From contig NVXU02000014.1 in assembly GCA_002734065.2 (NCBI GenBank), positions 29,277 through 93,276 on the forward strand: a stretch of 64,000 nt of DNA, read 5' to 3'. Position numbers and translations under genes: made by a program. Below are positions 50,120-60,200 of this stretch, one piece after another. The first letter of the stretch is position 1; the number at the start of each line of letters is the position of its first letter. The notes beneath the pieces were generated by a model. The model saw nothing but the letters and a program-made list of their open reading frames with translations, had not been told where the DNA came from and searched no databases. Source of the DNA: Fluviicola sp. (lineage in GTDB: Bacteria > Bacteroidota > Bacteroidia > Flavobacteriales_D > Crocinitomicaceae).

Positions 50120-50863
50120 ATGGCAAATAAAATAATAGCAGGCAACTGGAAAATGAATCTATCAGCCAAAGAAGCAATGGATTTAATCAAGGGAATCAGT
50201 CAACAAGAAATCCCGAGCGATGTGAAAGTAATGGTTTTTCCTTCGGCATTATATACAGGATTGGCGGCTACCTTTGCAGAAGGCATTGAAATTGGCGTGC
50301 AAAACTTCTCGGAGAATGATAACGGCGCATACACTGGCGAAATTTCTATTGCGCAAACCAAAAGCGTCGGTGCAACAATCGGATTGATTGGGCATAGCGA
50401 AAGAAGAGCGTATTACAAAGAAGACCATGCAACCTTGAAAGCAAAAGTTGACAAAGCGATTTCTGAGAATTTTGACTTCATTTTTTGCTGTGGAGAACCT
50501 CTTTTTATCCGTGAAGAAGGTTCAGAATTGCAGTTTGTGCAACAACAATTGGACGATTCTCTATTCCATCTTTCTGCAGAACAAATGATGAATAAAATCA
50601 TTGCTTACGAACCTGTTTGGGCAATTGGAACGGGGAAAACCGCAACTTCTGAGCAAGCAGAAGACATGCACAGAAATATTCGCTTGTGGATTGCAGAGAA
50701 ATACAACGAGCAAGTCGCAAAAAGCGTTTCTATTCTCTACGGAGGAAGCTGCAAACCGAGCAATGCCAAAGAAATATTCGCAGGACCGAATGTCGATGGT
50801 GGACTCATCGGTGGCGCTTCACTCAATGTTGAAGATTTTACCGCACTAACGCATTCATTCTAA
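50120..50863 (+). CDS. tpiA: Triosephosphate isomerase
   Basis: The protein has 247 residues, the standard length. It interconverts dihydroxyacetone phosphate and glyceraldehyde 3-phosphate. Active-site residues are Asn and Lys in AGNWKMN (residues 9-11), His in IGHSERR near 93 and Glu in AYEPVWAIGTGKTA near 164. The phosphate loop GGASL is near 235. Its stop TAA shares its last base with the prmA ATG (TAATG), so the two are translationally coupled. Confidence 0.98.
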   Translation: MANKIIAGNWKMNLSAKEAMDLIKGISQQEIPSDVKVMVFPSALYTGLAATFAEGIEIGVQNFSENDNGAYTGEISIAQTKSVGATIGLIGHSERRAYYKEDHATLKAKVDKAISENFDFIFCCGEPLFIREEGSELQFVQQQLDDSLFHLSAEQMMNKIIAYEPVWAIGTGKTATSEQAEDMHRNIRLWIAEKYNEQVAKSVSILYGGSCKPSNAKEIFAGPNVDGGLIGGASLNVEDFTALTHSF

Positions 50864-51702
50864 TGGAATCACTCGAAACCATAGAATTAAAAATTATACT
50901 TTCTCCCAAAGAACCGTGGAATGAAGTAATTACGGCAGAATTATCCGAGCAAGGTTTCGACAGTTTCGTGGACACAGAAGACGGGTTGATTGCTTATGCC
51001 TCTACTAAAATTGACGTTGATAGCGCCCTTTCTAATTCTTCGCTAAAAGAGAATGAGAGCTTTAAATTTCAGTTAGAAAAGAACATTATACCACACAAAA
51101 ATTGGAATGCAAAATGGGAAGAAAATTTTCATCCAGTCTATATAGAAAGCTTTGCAACCATCTTAGCGCCTTTCCACCAAAGGGATTCAGCGAGAGGTGT
51201 GATTATTGAAATTCAACCGAAAATGTCTTTCGGGACAGGTCATCACCAAACAACATGGATGATGACTAAGGCATTGTTTGAGTTAGATGCAATGCCTAAA
51301 AACGTCCTCGATATGGGCACAGGAACAGGAGTTTTGGCAATCGTTACAGAAAAATTAGGAGCAGAAAGAATATTGGCGATTGACATCGAAGATTGGTCAG
51401 CAGTCAACGCTGCAGAAAATGCAGAAAGAAATAATACAAGGAACATAGAGTGTCTTTGCGGGGACATTGATTTGCTCGGTAATGAGAAATTTGGATTAGT
51501 TATTGCTAATATCAACAAAAACATATTAAAATCACAAATGGAGGCATACAGCAAAGCGATTGAAAACAACGGGACACTCTTATTGAGTGGCTTCTTCACT
51601 TCAGACGTGGACGAAATGGTAACTTTTGCAGAACAATTTGGTTTTACTAAGACAAAACTATATGAAAAAGACGAATGGGCGGCGATAGCGTTAAAAAGTT
51701 GA
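50863..51702 (+). CDS. prmA: Ribosomal protein L11 methyltransferase
   Basis: The protein has 279 residues. The N-terminal recognition domain (1-95) is followed by a class I SAM-dependent methyltransferase. FGTGHHQTTWMMTKAL near residue 122, VLDMGTGTGVLAIVTEKLGA near 147 (SAM binding) and VIANINKNIL near 213 (NINxN-like) fit PrmA. It trimethylates L11. Sequence after the stop (GTTGATACTTGTTAAATTAT) belongs to the TGTTAG repeat family. Confidence 0.94.
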   Translation: MESLETIELKIILSPKEPWNEVITAELSEQGFDSFVDTEDGLIAYASTKIDVDSALSNSSLKENESFKFQLEKNIIPHKNWNAKWEENFHPVYIESFATILAPFHQRDSARGVIIEIQPKMSFGTGHHQTTWMMTKALFELDAMPKNVLDMGTGTGVLAIVTEKLGAERILAIDIEDWSAVNAAENAERNNTRNIECLCGDIDLLGNEKFGLVIANINKNILKSQMEAYSKAIENNGTLLLSGFFTSDVDEMVTFAEQFGFTKTKLYEKDEWAAIALKS

Positions 51703-51797
51703 TACTTGTTAAATTATGAATTATAGATTGTTAAAGTGTCTAATTTTCTAATGCTCGCAGAGCGTTTCTAACTTTCTAAGAGCGAAGCGTTTCTATT
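51700..51797 (+). repeat. Post-stop repeat words after prmA
   Basis: 51700-51731 reads AGTTGATACTTGTTAAATTA then TGAATTATAG, the same family as 10748, 14752 and 34408. 51745-51795 reads CTAATGCTCGCAGAGCGTTT and CTAAGAGCGAAGCGTTTCTA, related to the nested inverted repeat at 24831-25017. Confidence 0.65.
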
Positions 51798-51818
51798 TAT
51801 TGCATAAAATAAACTAAA

Positions 51819-54800
51819 ATGAAAAAATTAATATTAATCTTCTTCCTATCCATTACTTCGAACCTCGTATTCGGGCAATTCTCTAATGACAAAGAAAAAT
51901 TCATCAAAGAATTTCAAAAAGCATTGGCAGAATATGGAAAAGGGGAGTATCAAGAGTTTGCTAAGAAAAAACTCCCTGTTCTTCTGTTGGAATCCAATAC
52001 ATTCTCAACGGCACACTTTTCTAAATTGGTTGAAACATGCAATTTTATGTTGACCAAGAAGTTAAAACCATATCCAGAGGTCTATAATTACGTTTTTTCA
52101 ATGAGTTCTCTGTTAGAAAGTAAACAATCTGACGAAAGTTATACTGCTTGGCATAATTCTGTCGATAAGTTACTGAGTTCTCGAAATCCAAAGAAATTCA
52201 AGGCTTTTATAGAAATGTCTGCAGGGTTCTTTTCAGAGCGTAGAATAGCAAGTTCATCTAATTTTAATTGGTATTATATAGGCGGTGAATATGAATTTGT
52301 TTACAACAAAAAAGCCTTTATAAAATTTTCTAGTGGTAATCTTGTTTGCAGAGTTTACAGCAAACGCAGTAAAGATAGAGGTGCTGTTTTGGATAGTTTA
52401 AATGTTATTGCTACATCTGGAACCTATGATCCAAACCTGAAAAAATGGATAGGAGATGGAGGAACGATAACTTGGGAAAAGGTAGGTCTTGATAAGAATA
52501 AAACCTTTGCAAAAATCAATTCTTATGACTTATCATTGAGGAATTCTACACTAAGAATTGATTCTGTTACCCTAACAACACCTTATTTTGAACAAGCCAT
52601 TGAAGGATCATTGACAGAACGAGCTTTTAAAATTAATAGAGAAGTTGATAAGGTGTATCCACAGTTTTTGTCTTTTGAAAGAAAATTAATCATTGAGAAT
52701 GTTGTTGAGAATGTTGATTACATTGGGGGATTTGCCTTGAAAGGTTCTAATTTTATTGGGGCTGGAACTAATTCTCAACCTGCCAAAATTACTTATATAA
52801 AGAATGAAATTCCTTTCATGACTGCATTATCGAAAGAGATTGTTATCTCAAAGAAGAAAATAGCAATCAATAAAGCCGTTTTTAAACTATTTTTAGCATC
52901 TGGAGATTCTATAACTCATCCTGGCATCAATTTTCTTTATGATTTTAAAAAGAAAGAGATTCAACTATCAAGAACGGGAGGAGGAATCGCGCAAGCACCG
53001 TTTCAAGATTCGTATCATAAGTTAGATATTTATGTTCCTAAAATTATTTGGAAGGAAGATTCAGATAATTTGTTTTTCACCTATGAATTTGGGACATCTC
53101 AAGAACAAAAAATTGCAAGATTTGAATCGCAAAACCTTTTTGATGAAGAAGTTTATGATAGGTTACAAGGCTTAGCAACAGTCCACCCTTTGGTCGAAAT
53201 TTCACGATACTGTTATAAATATGATGAGTATTCTATCAGTGAAGGCGCAGCAGCAACTGCATTACACATGGAAATTGGCCAAGCAAAATCTACATTATTG
53301 ACACTCTCCAACATGGGGTTTATTAGTTATGATACAGAAGCCAAGTGGATTATCGTCAATAAGAAATTGCAAACTTTTGTAGATGCAAAAGCTGGAACGA
53401 AGGACTACGATAACATTGTTTTTAAGGCAGATTTACGCCCTAAGAAATTAAGAGGTTACACCGACAAGCAAATAGAAGAGGATGCCTATTTGCAATCCTT
53501 GAGAGTGCTTTTTGAAAAGCAGAACGAAGAAAGACGCTTGAAGAAGAATTTTGGAGTGATGAATTTAACCACTTTCGACCTCGATTTAGAAGCCATTGAT
53601 AATATTATCATTTCTAAGAGTAAAAACACGATGATTTTTCCTAAAAACAGCACTGTAAAAGTTAAGCAGAATCGAGATTTTAACTTCAGTGGGTGGATAA
53701 ATTCAGGAAAATTAGAAGTGAATACAGAATTGGCAAATTTCAGTTACGACGATTATAAATTTAAGCTTTTAAAGACCAGTGAATCCTTATTTCGTGTGAG
53801 ACCTATGAATAAACAAGATGGGCCAAGGCCGATTGCTATGGTGAGTGCTCTTTCTGGTTTGACAGGAGAAATATTGGTTGATGACCCGGGAAATCGCTCT
53901 GGAAAAAGTAGAGATTTTGATCACTATCCAAAATTAAAAGTGACCAATTCATCAAAAATTTTCTACAATTCAAAATCCATTTATCGAGGTGCTTATGACA
54001 GTACACGTTTCTATTATACGGTTCTTCCTTTTGAAATGGATAGTCTAAATAGTTTTGAAGAACGCGCTATGCGTTTGGAAGGAGAGTTAGTGTCGGCAGG
54101 CATCTTCCCGAAGATAAAGGAACCTCTAAAAATCATGGCTGACTATTCTTTTGGATTTTCTACAGAAGCTCCATCCGGCGGACTTGATTTCTATGGGCCA
54201 GATGCAACGTATGATAATAAAATAGTATTATCGAACAACGGTTTACAAGGTTCCGGTACCATTAATTTTGTGCATTCTACTTCTGTTTCAAAAGCATTGA
54301 CATTCTTGCCAGATTCTACTGTAGGTATTGCTCAATTTGAGAATAAACCAATAGAAAGTGGCGTTCAATTCCCTGATGTAACAGCAAAAGATGCTTACAT
54401 TACTTATCTGCCAAAAAGTAAAGTGTTAAGAGCGAAATCTACTCCAAAAAATGAAATGTTGTTTTTTGACGGAGAGGCAAGACTGAGGGGTACGGCAATA
54501 GTGAAACCAAGCGGAATGACAGGTAATGGATTAATGACTTTTGTCAGCGCAACCTTAGTTTCGGATAACTTTCAGTATAAAAGATATGACGTAGATGCAG
54601 ATACCGCTGGGTTTAGCCTTAGAAATGACAGCGAAGACTTGAGTGAGAATGCCTTGGCCTTTAAAACGGACAACGTGAAAGCAAATGTTTCTTTTAAAGA
54701 GAGAAAAGGAGAGTTCAAATCGAATGAAGGGGAGTCAGTGGTTGAGTTTCCTGTTAATCAATACATGTGTAAAATGGATATGTTTACTTGGTTAATGGAT

Positions 54801-56423
54801 GAATTGTCGATTGAAATGCAGAAAACAGCGGACAAACAAATTGCTATTAATTCAGGTGTTGATTTAGTAGGACCTAACTTCTTCTCGACGCATCCGAAGC
54901 AAGATTCTTTGCAATTTAGAGCTCCCAAAGCAAAATTTGATTTGAGAGAAAAAACAATTTATTGCGAAAAAGTGGAGTATGTGGATATTGCCGATGCTCG
55001 AATTTATCCAGACAGTATGAAGTTGCAAATTCGCAAGAAAGCAAAAATCGATAAGCTACTGAACGCTCGAATTGTTGCCAATTACATCACAAAATACCAC
55101 AGCTTTGAAAAAGCAGAGGTTCAAATTAAAGCCAGGAGAGATTATGAAGCATCAGGGCAATATCCTTATTATGACATCGACAGTAACGTAACTTATATTG
55201 CAATGAATGACATTGGCTTAGACACTTCTTATCAAACGAGAGCGTCTGGCGAGATTGCTCAAGAAGTAAAATTTAAGTTGAGCAAAGAATTTGATTATTA
55301 TGGTGACGTAGCAATTCGTGCAGAGAATCCATTGATTTCTTTTTCTGGCGCTACACGAATTAATCATGATTGTAATAAGTTTGATAAGAATTGGATGGCA
55401 TTTACTTCTGAAATTGATCCAAAGAACATTCAAATACCTGTTTCAAGTGAAATGAAAGATTTGGAAGGGAATCCTATCTCTGCGGGGATCGTTTGGAGAG
55501 ATTCTCCAGCAACGGATAGTATTAAGTTATACCCAACCTTTCTATCTTCTTTAGTTTCCAAGGATGATCCAATAGCCATCACAGCAAGTGGAGTTTTGCA
55601 ATACAACGCACGTGCAAACCAATTTGAAATAGGCTCTAAAGAAAAACTAAACAACCAGAACGAGCCCGGAAATTACCTTGCATTGCACACGGAGAGCTGT
55701 TCATTAAACGGTATGGGTGTCATAGATTTAGGAATGGATTACGGTGATTTAGTTGTAGATGCAGTAGGAGTGGTTAATTATGATCAAACATCGGGTAAGA
55801 CCTCCATGAATGTCACCGCTCGTTTTGACATGGCTATGGACAAGGGGCTTCTTACAGAAGTTGCAAAGCGAATCAATGAGGTAGATGGTCTCAAAGCGAT
55901 GAGTTTTAACTCTACAACGCTAGAACAAGCCGTCGTTGAATGGGACGGACAAAAAGAAGCGGATAAATTTAAGGATGAATATGTCAGAGAAGGTAAGGCT
56001 AAGAAATTGCCCAAATCATTGCAGAAAACAATTACGATTACTGGGTTAAGATTGAGTTCTTATGACAATAATAAATCACAGGATAAAGGTTTAATAACCA
56101 ATGTGGATGCGGCGGTACTTGTGAGTATGTACAATGAACCTGTAATGAAGTTTATACCATACAAAGCTTTCTTTCAGCAGATATATTCTAAATCGGGAGG
56201 AGATAAATTTGCGATGTACATCAATATTCCTGGAGGACGTGATTATTTCTTCGATTATTCGATGCAGAAGAAAGACGGTACCTTGAGAATTAAAACAGGA
56301 GATCAGGAATTCAGTTCTAAGTTGACCGAAATGAAAGATGAAAAACGTAAAAAGAAGAACTTTAAGTACGAAGCAACCTCAAGCAGTGTGTTCATGGCTA
56401 AATTTTTGAATCATTTCGAATAA
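51819..56423 (+). CDS. Very large secreted/periplasmic protein, function unknown
   Basis: The protein has 1534 residues. Signal peptide 1-19 (FFLSITSNLVFGQ). Residues about 20-150 are helical. Residues about 150-470 are beta-rich, with FNWYYIGGEYEFVYNKKAFI. Residues about 470-560 resemble a winged-helix arrangement (SISEGAAATALHMEIGQAK then LLTLSNMGFISYD), unusual for a secreted protein. From about 600 to 1500 regular beta segments dominate, with TAIVKPSGMTGNGLMTFVSA-type turns. I see no T9SS sorting signal and no membrane anchor. It follows prmA by 116 bp and precedes plsY by one base, so it is linked to an envelope-lipid gene. Confidence 0.75.
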   Translation: MKKLILIFFLSITSNLVFGQFSNDKEKFIKEFQKALAEYGKGEYQEFAKKKLPVLLLESNTFSTAHFSKLVETCNFMLTKKLKPYPEVYNYVFSMSSLLESKQSDESYTAWHNSVDKLLSSRNPKKFKAFIEMSAGFFSERRIASSSNFNWYYIGGEYEFVYNKKAFIKFSSGNLVCRVYSKRSKDRGAVLDSLNVIATSGTYDPNLKKWIGDGGTITWEKVGLDKNKTFAKINSYDLSLRNSTLRIDSVTLTTPYFEQAIEGSLTERAFKINREVDKVYPQFLSFERKLIIENVVENVDYIGGFALKGSNFIGAGTNSQPAKITYIKNEIPFMTALSKEIVISKKKIAINKAVFKLFLASGDSITHPGINFLYDFKKKEIQLSRTGGGIAQAPFQDSYHKLDIYVPKIIWKEDSDNLFFTYEFGTSQEQKIARFESQNLFDEEVYDRLQGLATVHPLVEISRYCYKYDEYSISEGAAATALHMEIGQAKSTLLTLSNMGFISYDTEAKWIIVNKKLQTFVDAKAGTKDYDNIVFKADLRPKKLRGYTDKQIEEDAYLQSLRVLFEKQNEERRLKKNFGVMNLTTFDLDLEAIDNIIISKSKNTMIFPKNSTVKVKQNRDFNFSGWINSGKLEVNTELANFSYDDYKFKLLKTSESLFRVRPMNKQDGPRPIAMVSALSGLTGEILVDDPGNRSGKSRDFDHYPKLKVTNSSKIFYNSKSIYRGAYDSTRFYYTVLPFEMDSLNSFEERAMRLEGELVSAGIFPKIKEPLKIMADYSFGFSTEAPSGGLDFYGPDATYDNKIVLSNNGLQGSGTINFVHSTSVSKALTFLPDSTVGIAQFENKPIESGVQFPDVTAKDAYITYLPKSKVLRAKSTPKNEMLFFDGEARLRGTAIVKPSGMTGNGLMTFVSATLVSDNFQYKRYDVDADTAGFSLRNDSEDLSENALAFKTDNVKANVSFKERKGEFKSNEGESVVEFPVNQYMCKMDMFTWLMDELSIEMQKTADKQIAINSGVDLVGPNFFSTHPKQDSLQFRAPKAKFDLREKTIYCEKVEYVDIADARIYPDSMKLQIRKKAKIDKLLNARIVANYITKYHSFEKAEVQIKARRDYEASGQYPYYDIDSNVTYIAMNDIGLDTSYQTRASGEIAQEVKFKLSKEFDYYGDVAIRAENPLISFSGATRINHDCNKFDKNWMAFTSEIDPKNIQIPVSSEMKDLEGNPISAGIVWRDSPATDSIKLYPTFLSSLVSKDDPIAITASGVLQYNARANQFEIGSKEKLNNQNEPGNYLALHTESCSLNGMGVIDLGMDYGDLVVDAVGVVNYDQTSGKTSMNVTARFDMAMDKGLLTEVAKRINEVDGLKAMSFNSTTLEQAVVEWDGQKEADKFKDEYVREGKAKKLPKSLQKTITITGLRLSSYDNNKSQDKGLITNVDAAVLVSMYNEPVMKFIPYKAFFQQIYSKSGGDKFAMYINIPGGRDYFFDYSMQKKDGTLRIKTGDQEFSSKLTEMKDEKRKKKNFKYEATSSSVFMAKFLNHFE

Positions 56424-56424
56424 T

Positions 56425-57048
56425 ATGTCTGATTTTTTACTATTTGGCGTGATTGCCTATCTTTTAGGGTCTATTCCCACTGCAGTTTGGTTGGGCAAAG
56501 CAAAGTACGGAATGGACGTGCGTGAACATGGCTCGAAGAATGCCGGGGCAACCAATACCTTTCGTGTTCTGGGTAAAAAACCTGGAATCGTGGTTCTCAG
56601 CATTGATATCATAAAAGGTTTCGTTGCAGTGATGTTACCTTTCTTATTCGGTGTGGGAGAATGGAATTCAGACCACTTGATAGAAGTTAAACTCGTTTGT
56701 GCATTGCTCGCCGTTATTGGTCATGTACTGCCTGTTTTTGCCAATTTCAACGGTGGAAAAGGTGTTGCGACTTCTTTGGGAGTAATTATCGGAGTGCATC
56801 CTCTGGGAGCGGCGATTATTGTGGGCTTGTTTTTAATTGTTTTCATTGCTTCAAATTACGTTTCATTGGGCGCAATCGTTGCTTCAGCAAGTTTTCCCGT
56901 TTCTATCATCGTATTATTCAAAGAAACTTCTATCTATTTAACCGCGTTTAGCTTGGTGCTTTCTTTTGCCGTTATTTTTGCACACAGAAAGAATATTGGA
57001 AGATTGCTCAAAGGAGAAGAAAACAGAATGAACCTTTTTAAGAAGTAA
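56425..57048 (+). CDS. plsY: Glycerol-3-phosphate acyltransferase PlsY
   Basis: The protein has 207 residues and about five membrane helices. PlsY adds an acyl chain from acyl-phosphate to glycerol 3-phosphate, starting phospholipid synthesis. GSIPTAVWLGKAKYG near residue 15, GSKNAGATNTFRVLGKKPG near 37 (phosphate-binding loop), and NFNGGKGVATSLGVIIG near 108 are family signatures, followed by HRKNIGRLLKGEENR at the end. It starts one base after the upstream stop. Confidence 0.96.
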   Translation: MSDFLLFGVIAYLLGSIPTAVWLGKAKYGMDVREHGSKNAGATNTFRVLGKKPGIVVLSIDIIKGFVAVMLPFLFGVGEWNSDHLIEVKLVCALLAVIGHVLPVFANFNGGKGVATSLGVIIGVHPLGAAIIVGLFLIVFIASNYVSLGAIVASASFPVSIIVLFKETSIYLTAFSLVLSFAVIFAHRKNIGRLLKGEENRMNLFKK

Positions 57049-57271
57049 ACGTACTGTTTAATAGATTAAGAATTAAAAATTAAAAATGAACTTGCATGAA
57101 TTAAGAATTAAGAATGAAAAATTGAGGGAGGATTTTAGATTTACAATGAGGAGTCAACTTTATTCTCTGCGAAAATCTGCGTTATCCGCGTGAGAAAAAC
57201 AATGAAGAATTAATAGTCAGATTTTTCTATCTTAACATCATAATTAAAAATGAACCTGCGTGAATAAATAA

Positions 57272-60200
57272 ATGAAGACAACTAGACATATAATCCATGT
57301 CTTTTTTATCTTACTAACCGTTGCCACTGCTTTTGGACAGACGGAAAGTGAAATAAAAGAAAATGCGAATAAACTTTTTGAAAAAGAGGAATACGTCCTA
57401 GCTACGCCCAAATATTTGCATTTGTTATCATTAAACCCGAAAGATGGCGACTATAATTTTCGCTATGGAACCTGTCTTTTATTCAATTCTTATCAGAAAA
57501 AAGATGCCATCCGTTATTTGAGTTTTTCTGTGAAACAAACAACAGTTGACCCACGAGCTTATTACTTTTACGGAAAATCATTGCACCTTAATTACCAATT
57601 CAGCGATGCTATCAAGTATTATAAAATTTACTTGGCAAAAAGGGCAAAACGAGATAACCGTTATCGAGTAGAGCGAGAAATTGAAATGTGTGAGAATGGC
57701 AAAAAGTTGCTCACCACTTTTACAGATATTATTGTTTCGGAGAAAAGAGAAATTGCCAAAGAGAAATTCTACCAATTGTATCGAAACATGGAAACCGTGG
57801 GGGGGGACATCCTCGTTTCTGAGAATTTTCAATCAAAAATGGACAAGAAAATGGGGCATACTCCAATTATTCACTATCCTACCGATGCTAAAGCCATTTA
57901 TTATTCAAGTTATGGAGATAAGGGGAACTCTGGCAAGGATATCTACGTGAGAAGACGTTTGCCTAATGGTAAATGGGGTGAAGCTCAATTACTTCCAGGG
58001 TTGGTGAATACAATGGAGGACGAGGATTTTCCTTTTATGCACTCCAGCGGGAATTTTTTATTCTTCAGTTCTAAAGGACATAACTCAATGGGTGGATACG
58101 ACGTTTTTATGTCCCGGTTTGACCCAAACACCAATTCTTTTAAGAAACCGGAGAACGTTGATTTTGCTATAAGTTCTCCTGATGATGACCTATTCTATGT
58201 GGTGGATGAATCTTTTCAAAACGCCTATTTTGCATCTGCAAGGCAAAGTGAGAACGGCAAATACCATGTTTATAACGTCCGGGTAGCGAGAGTGCCAATC
58301 AGAGAAGTGATTGTGATGGGTGATTTTCTCTCTGAAATCAATCCGGAGAATAAATCGATGACTGTAATCGTGACAAATCATGCAAACGGAGAAGCTGTCG
58401 GTAAGATTAAGAGCAATAAGTCAGGAAAGTATTCTTTCGTTTTTCCGAAAGGAGGCAAGTACAATTACGAAGTAAAAGTTGCCGGACACGAGGATATTTA
58501 CAAATTCGTTGTTGAATTGCCTTTCTTGGATGAGTTTCGTCCGCTGAAACAGAAAGCATTGCATACAAATGTGGATGGGCAAGAGATTGTGAAAATCATC
58601 AACCTATTCGATGAGCGAGTAGAAGGTGCGGAAGCGCTCATTGCAGAAGTTATTCGCAAGAAAGCATCCTTGGAAGTGAATGTAAATGATTTTGACCTTA
58701 ACGAACTCGATGAGCAGGCAAAAAGAAATGAAGTTCTTGCTGATTTAGGCTTTAAGAATATGTCTATGCGTGAGGTTAGCAACCAATTAGAAGAATTGGC
58801 AATCTCTGAACAGTTGAACAAAGAAAAAGTTGCGCTGATTCAGTCTAATATTGATGCAGAAATTCTTGAGAAAGCCAAAACCATTGAGGTCTATGATTCT
58901 CAGCTGCAGGACATCAAAAAACGCATTGAAGAAGCAGAGTCGGCATCAGAGAAATATGAATTATTGTCGGATGCATTGAGAATTGAGTCGGAGAGAATAC
59001 AATTGGCGAAGGAAATTAATAGCCTTGACATTCTGAAAAATCAATCGGCAGCAATTGTTGGCAACAAAGAAGGAATTGGTGAAGTGCAACTGCTCGAGAA
59101 TCAATTTAACGCACTTAATTCTGCAAATAAGGAGGAAGAAGCATTGGCACTGTTAGCGAAAAATAAAGAGGTTTTATTGAGAACCAAAAACGAATCTCCT
59201 GATAAATTGGTGAATGATTTGATTGAGAAAAGCGTTCAAACATCGGAGAAACTCAACTCTTTGAAGAAAGAAGAATTGAGTTATGAGAAATCTATAGATG
59301 AATTGAACGCGCAGATTATGCTACTGACGAATTCTCTCCCAGATGCAAAGAAAAAGGAAGCACAGAATATTAAAGAAAGCATTGCAAGTAAAAAATCAGA
59401 GTTGGAAGTTGTAAAAGAAATGCGTGACATTTCAAGAAATACAATTGATGCAAATAATAAGGAACTTAGTATTTTGGATAATAATATCGCATCCATGCAA
59501 AAAGCGATGCTCAATGAAAATACAGCAACAACGGACAGAGCAGAGGTAGAGCAAAGGGTTAAAGATGTGGAAGAAATTCTGCGTTCTGACAGAATTGGAG
59601 ACTTGCAAGAAGAAATTTTGGCGATGGAGAAAAACAATCCAGAGTTAGCTTCTGATTACATAGTAGAAATCAATGACACTCTCGAAGGCATTGATACAAC
59701 TGATGTGCAGGAGTTTGCAAGTAAAGTTGCAAGCATTGAAAATGCAAATGATAAGAAAGCTGGAGAGATAGAATCCAACCCTGACCTTTCTGAATTAGAG
59801 AAAAACGAGCAGTTGCTTGCGAACAATGCAATTACGCTTTATGATATTGAGCAAAGAGTTGATGAGGTCAATTCTGAATTAAGTAAAGCACCTGCAAACA
59901 AGGATTTAAAGAATGAATTGAGTGACTTAAACGAATTTAAAAGCGAAATAACAGAAGAAAATAATGGCTTAAAGGAGACAATATCTGAGTTGACTGCAAA
60001 CAATGGACAAACGGATGTCGCCCTTTCTCCAGAAGATGTTTTTAAAGAAGTTGTGGTCGATTATTCTGAGGATAAAGAGAAAATAAACAACAATTCTCGA
60101 CTTTCGGAAAAAGAGAAGTTGGAGCAAATTCAATCCTTGGATAAGGAAACAATTGCTGAAATCGAGCAAGAACAGAAAAAAGTACAGAAAGCAATTGAGA

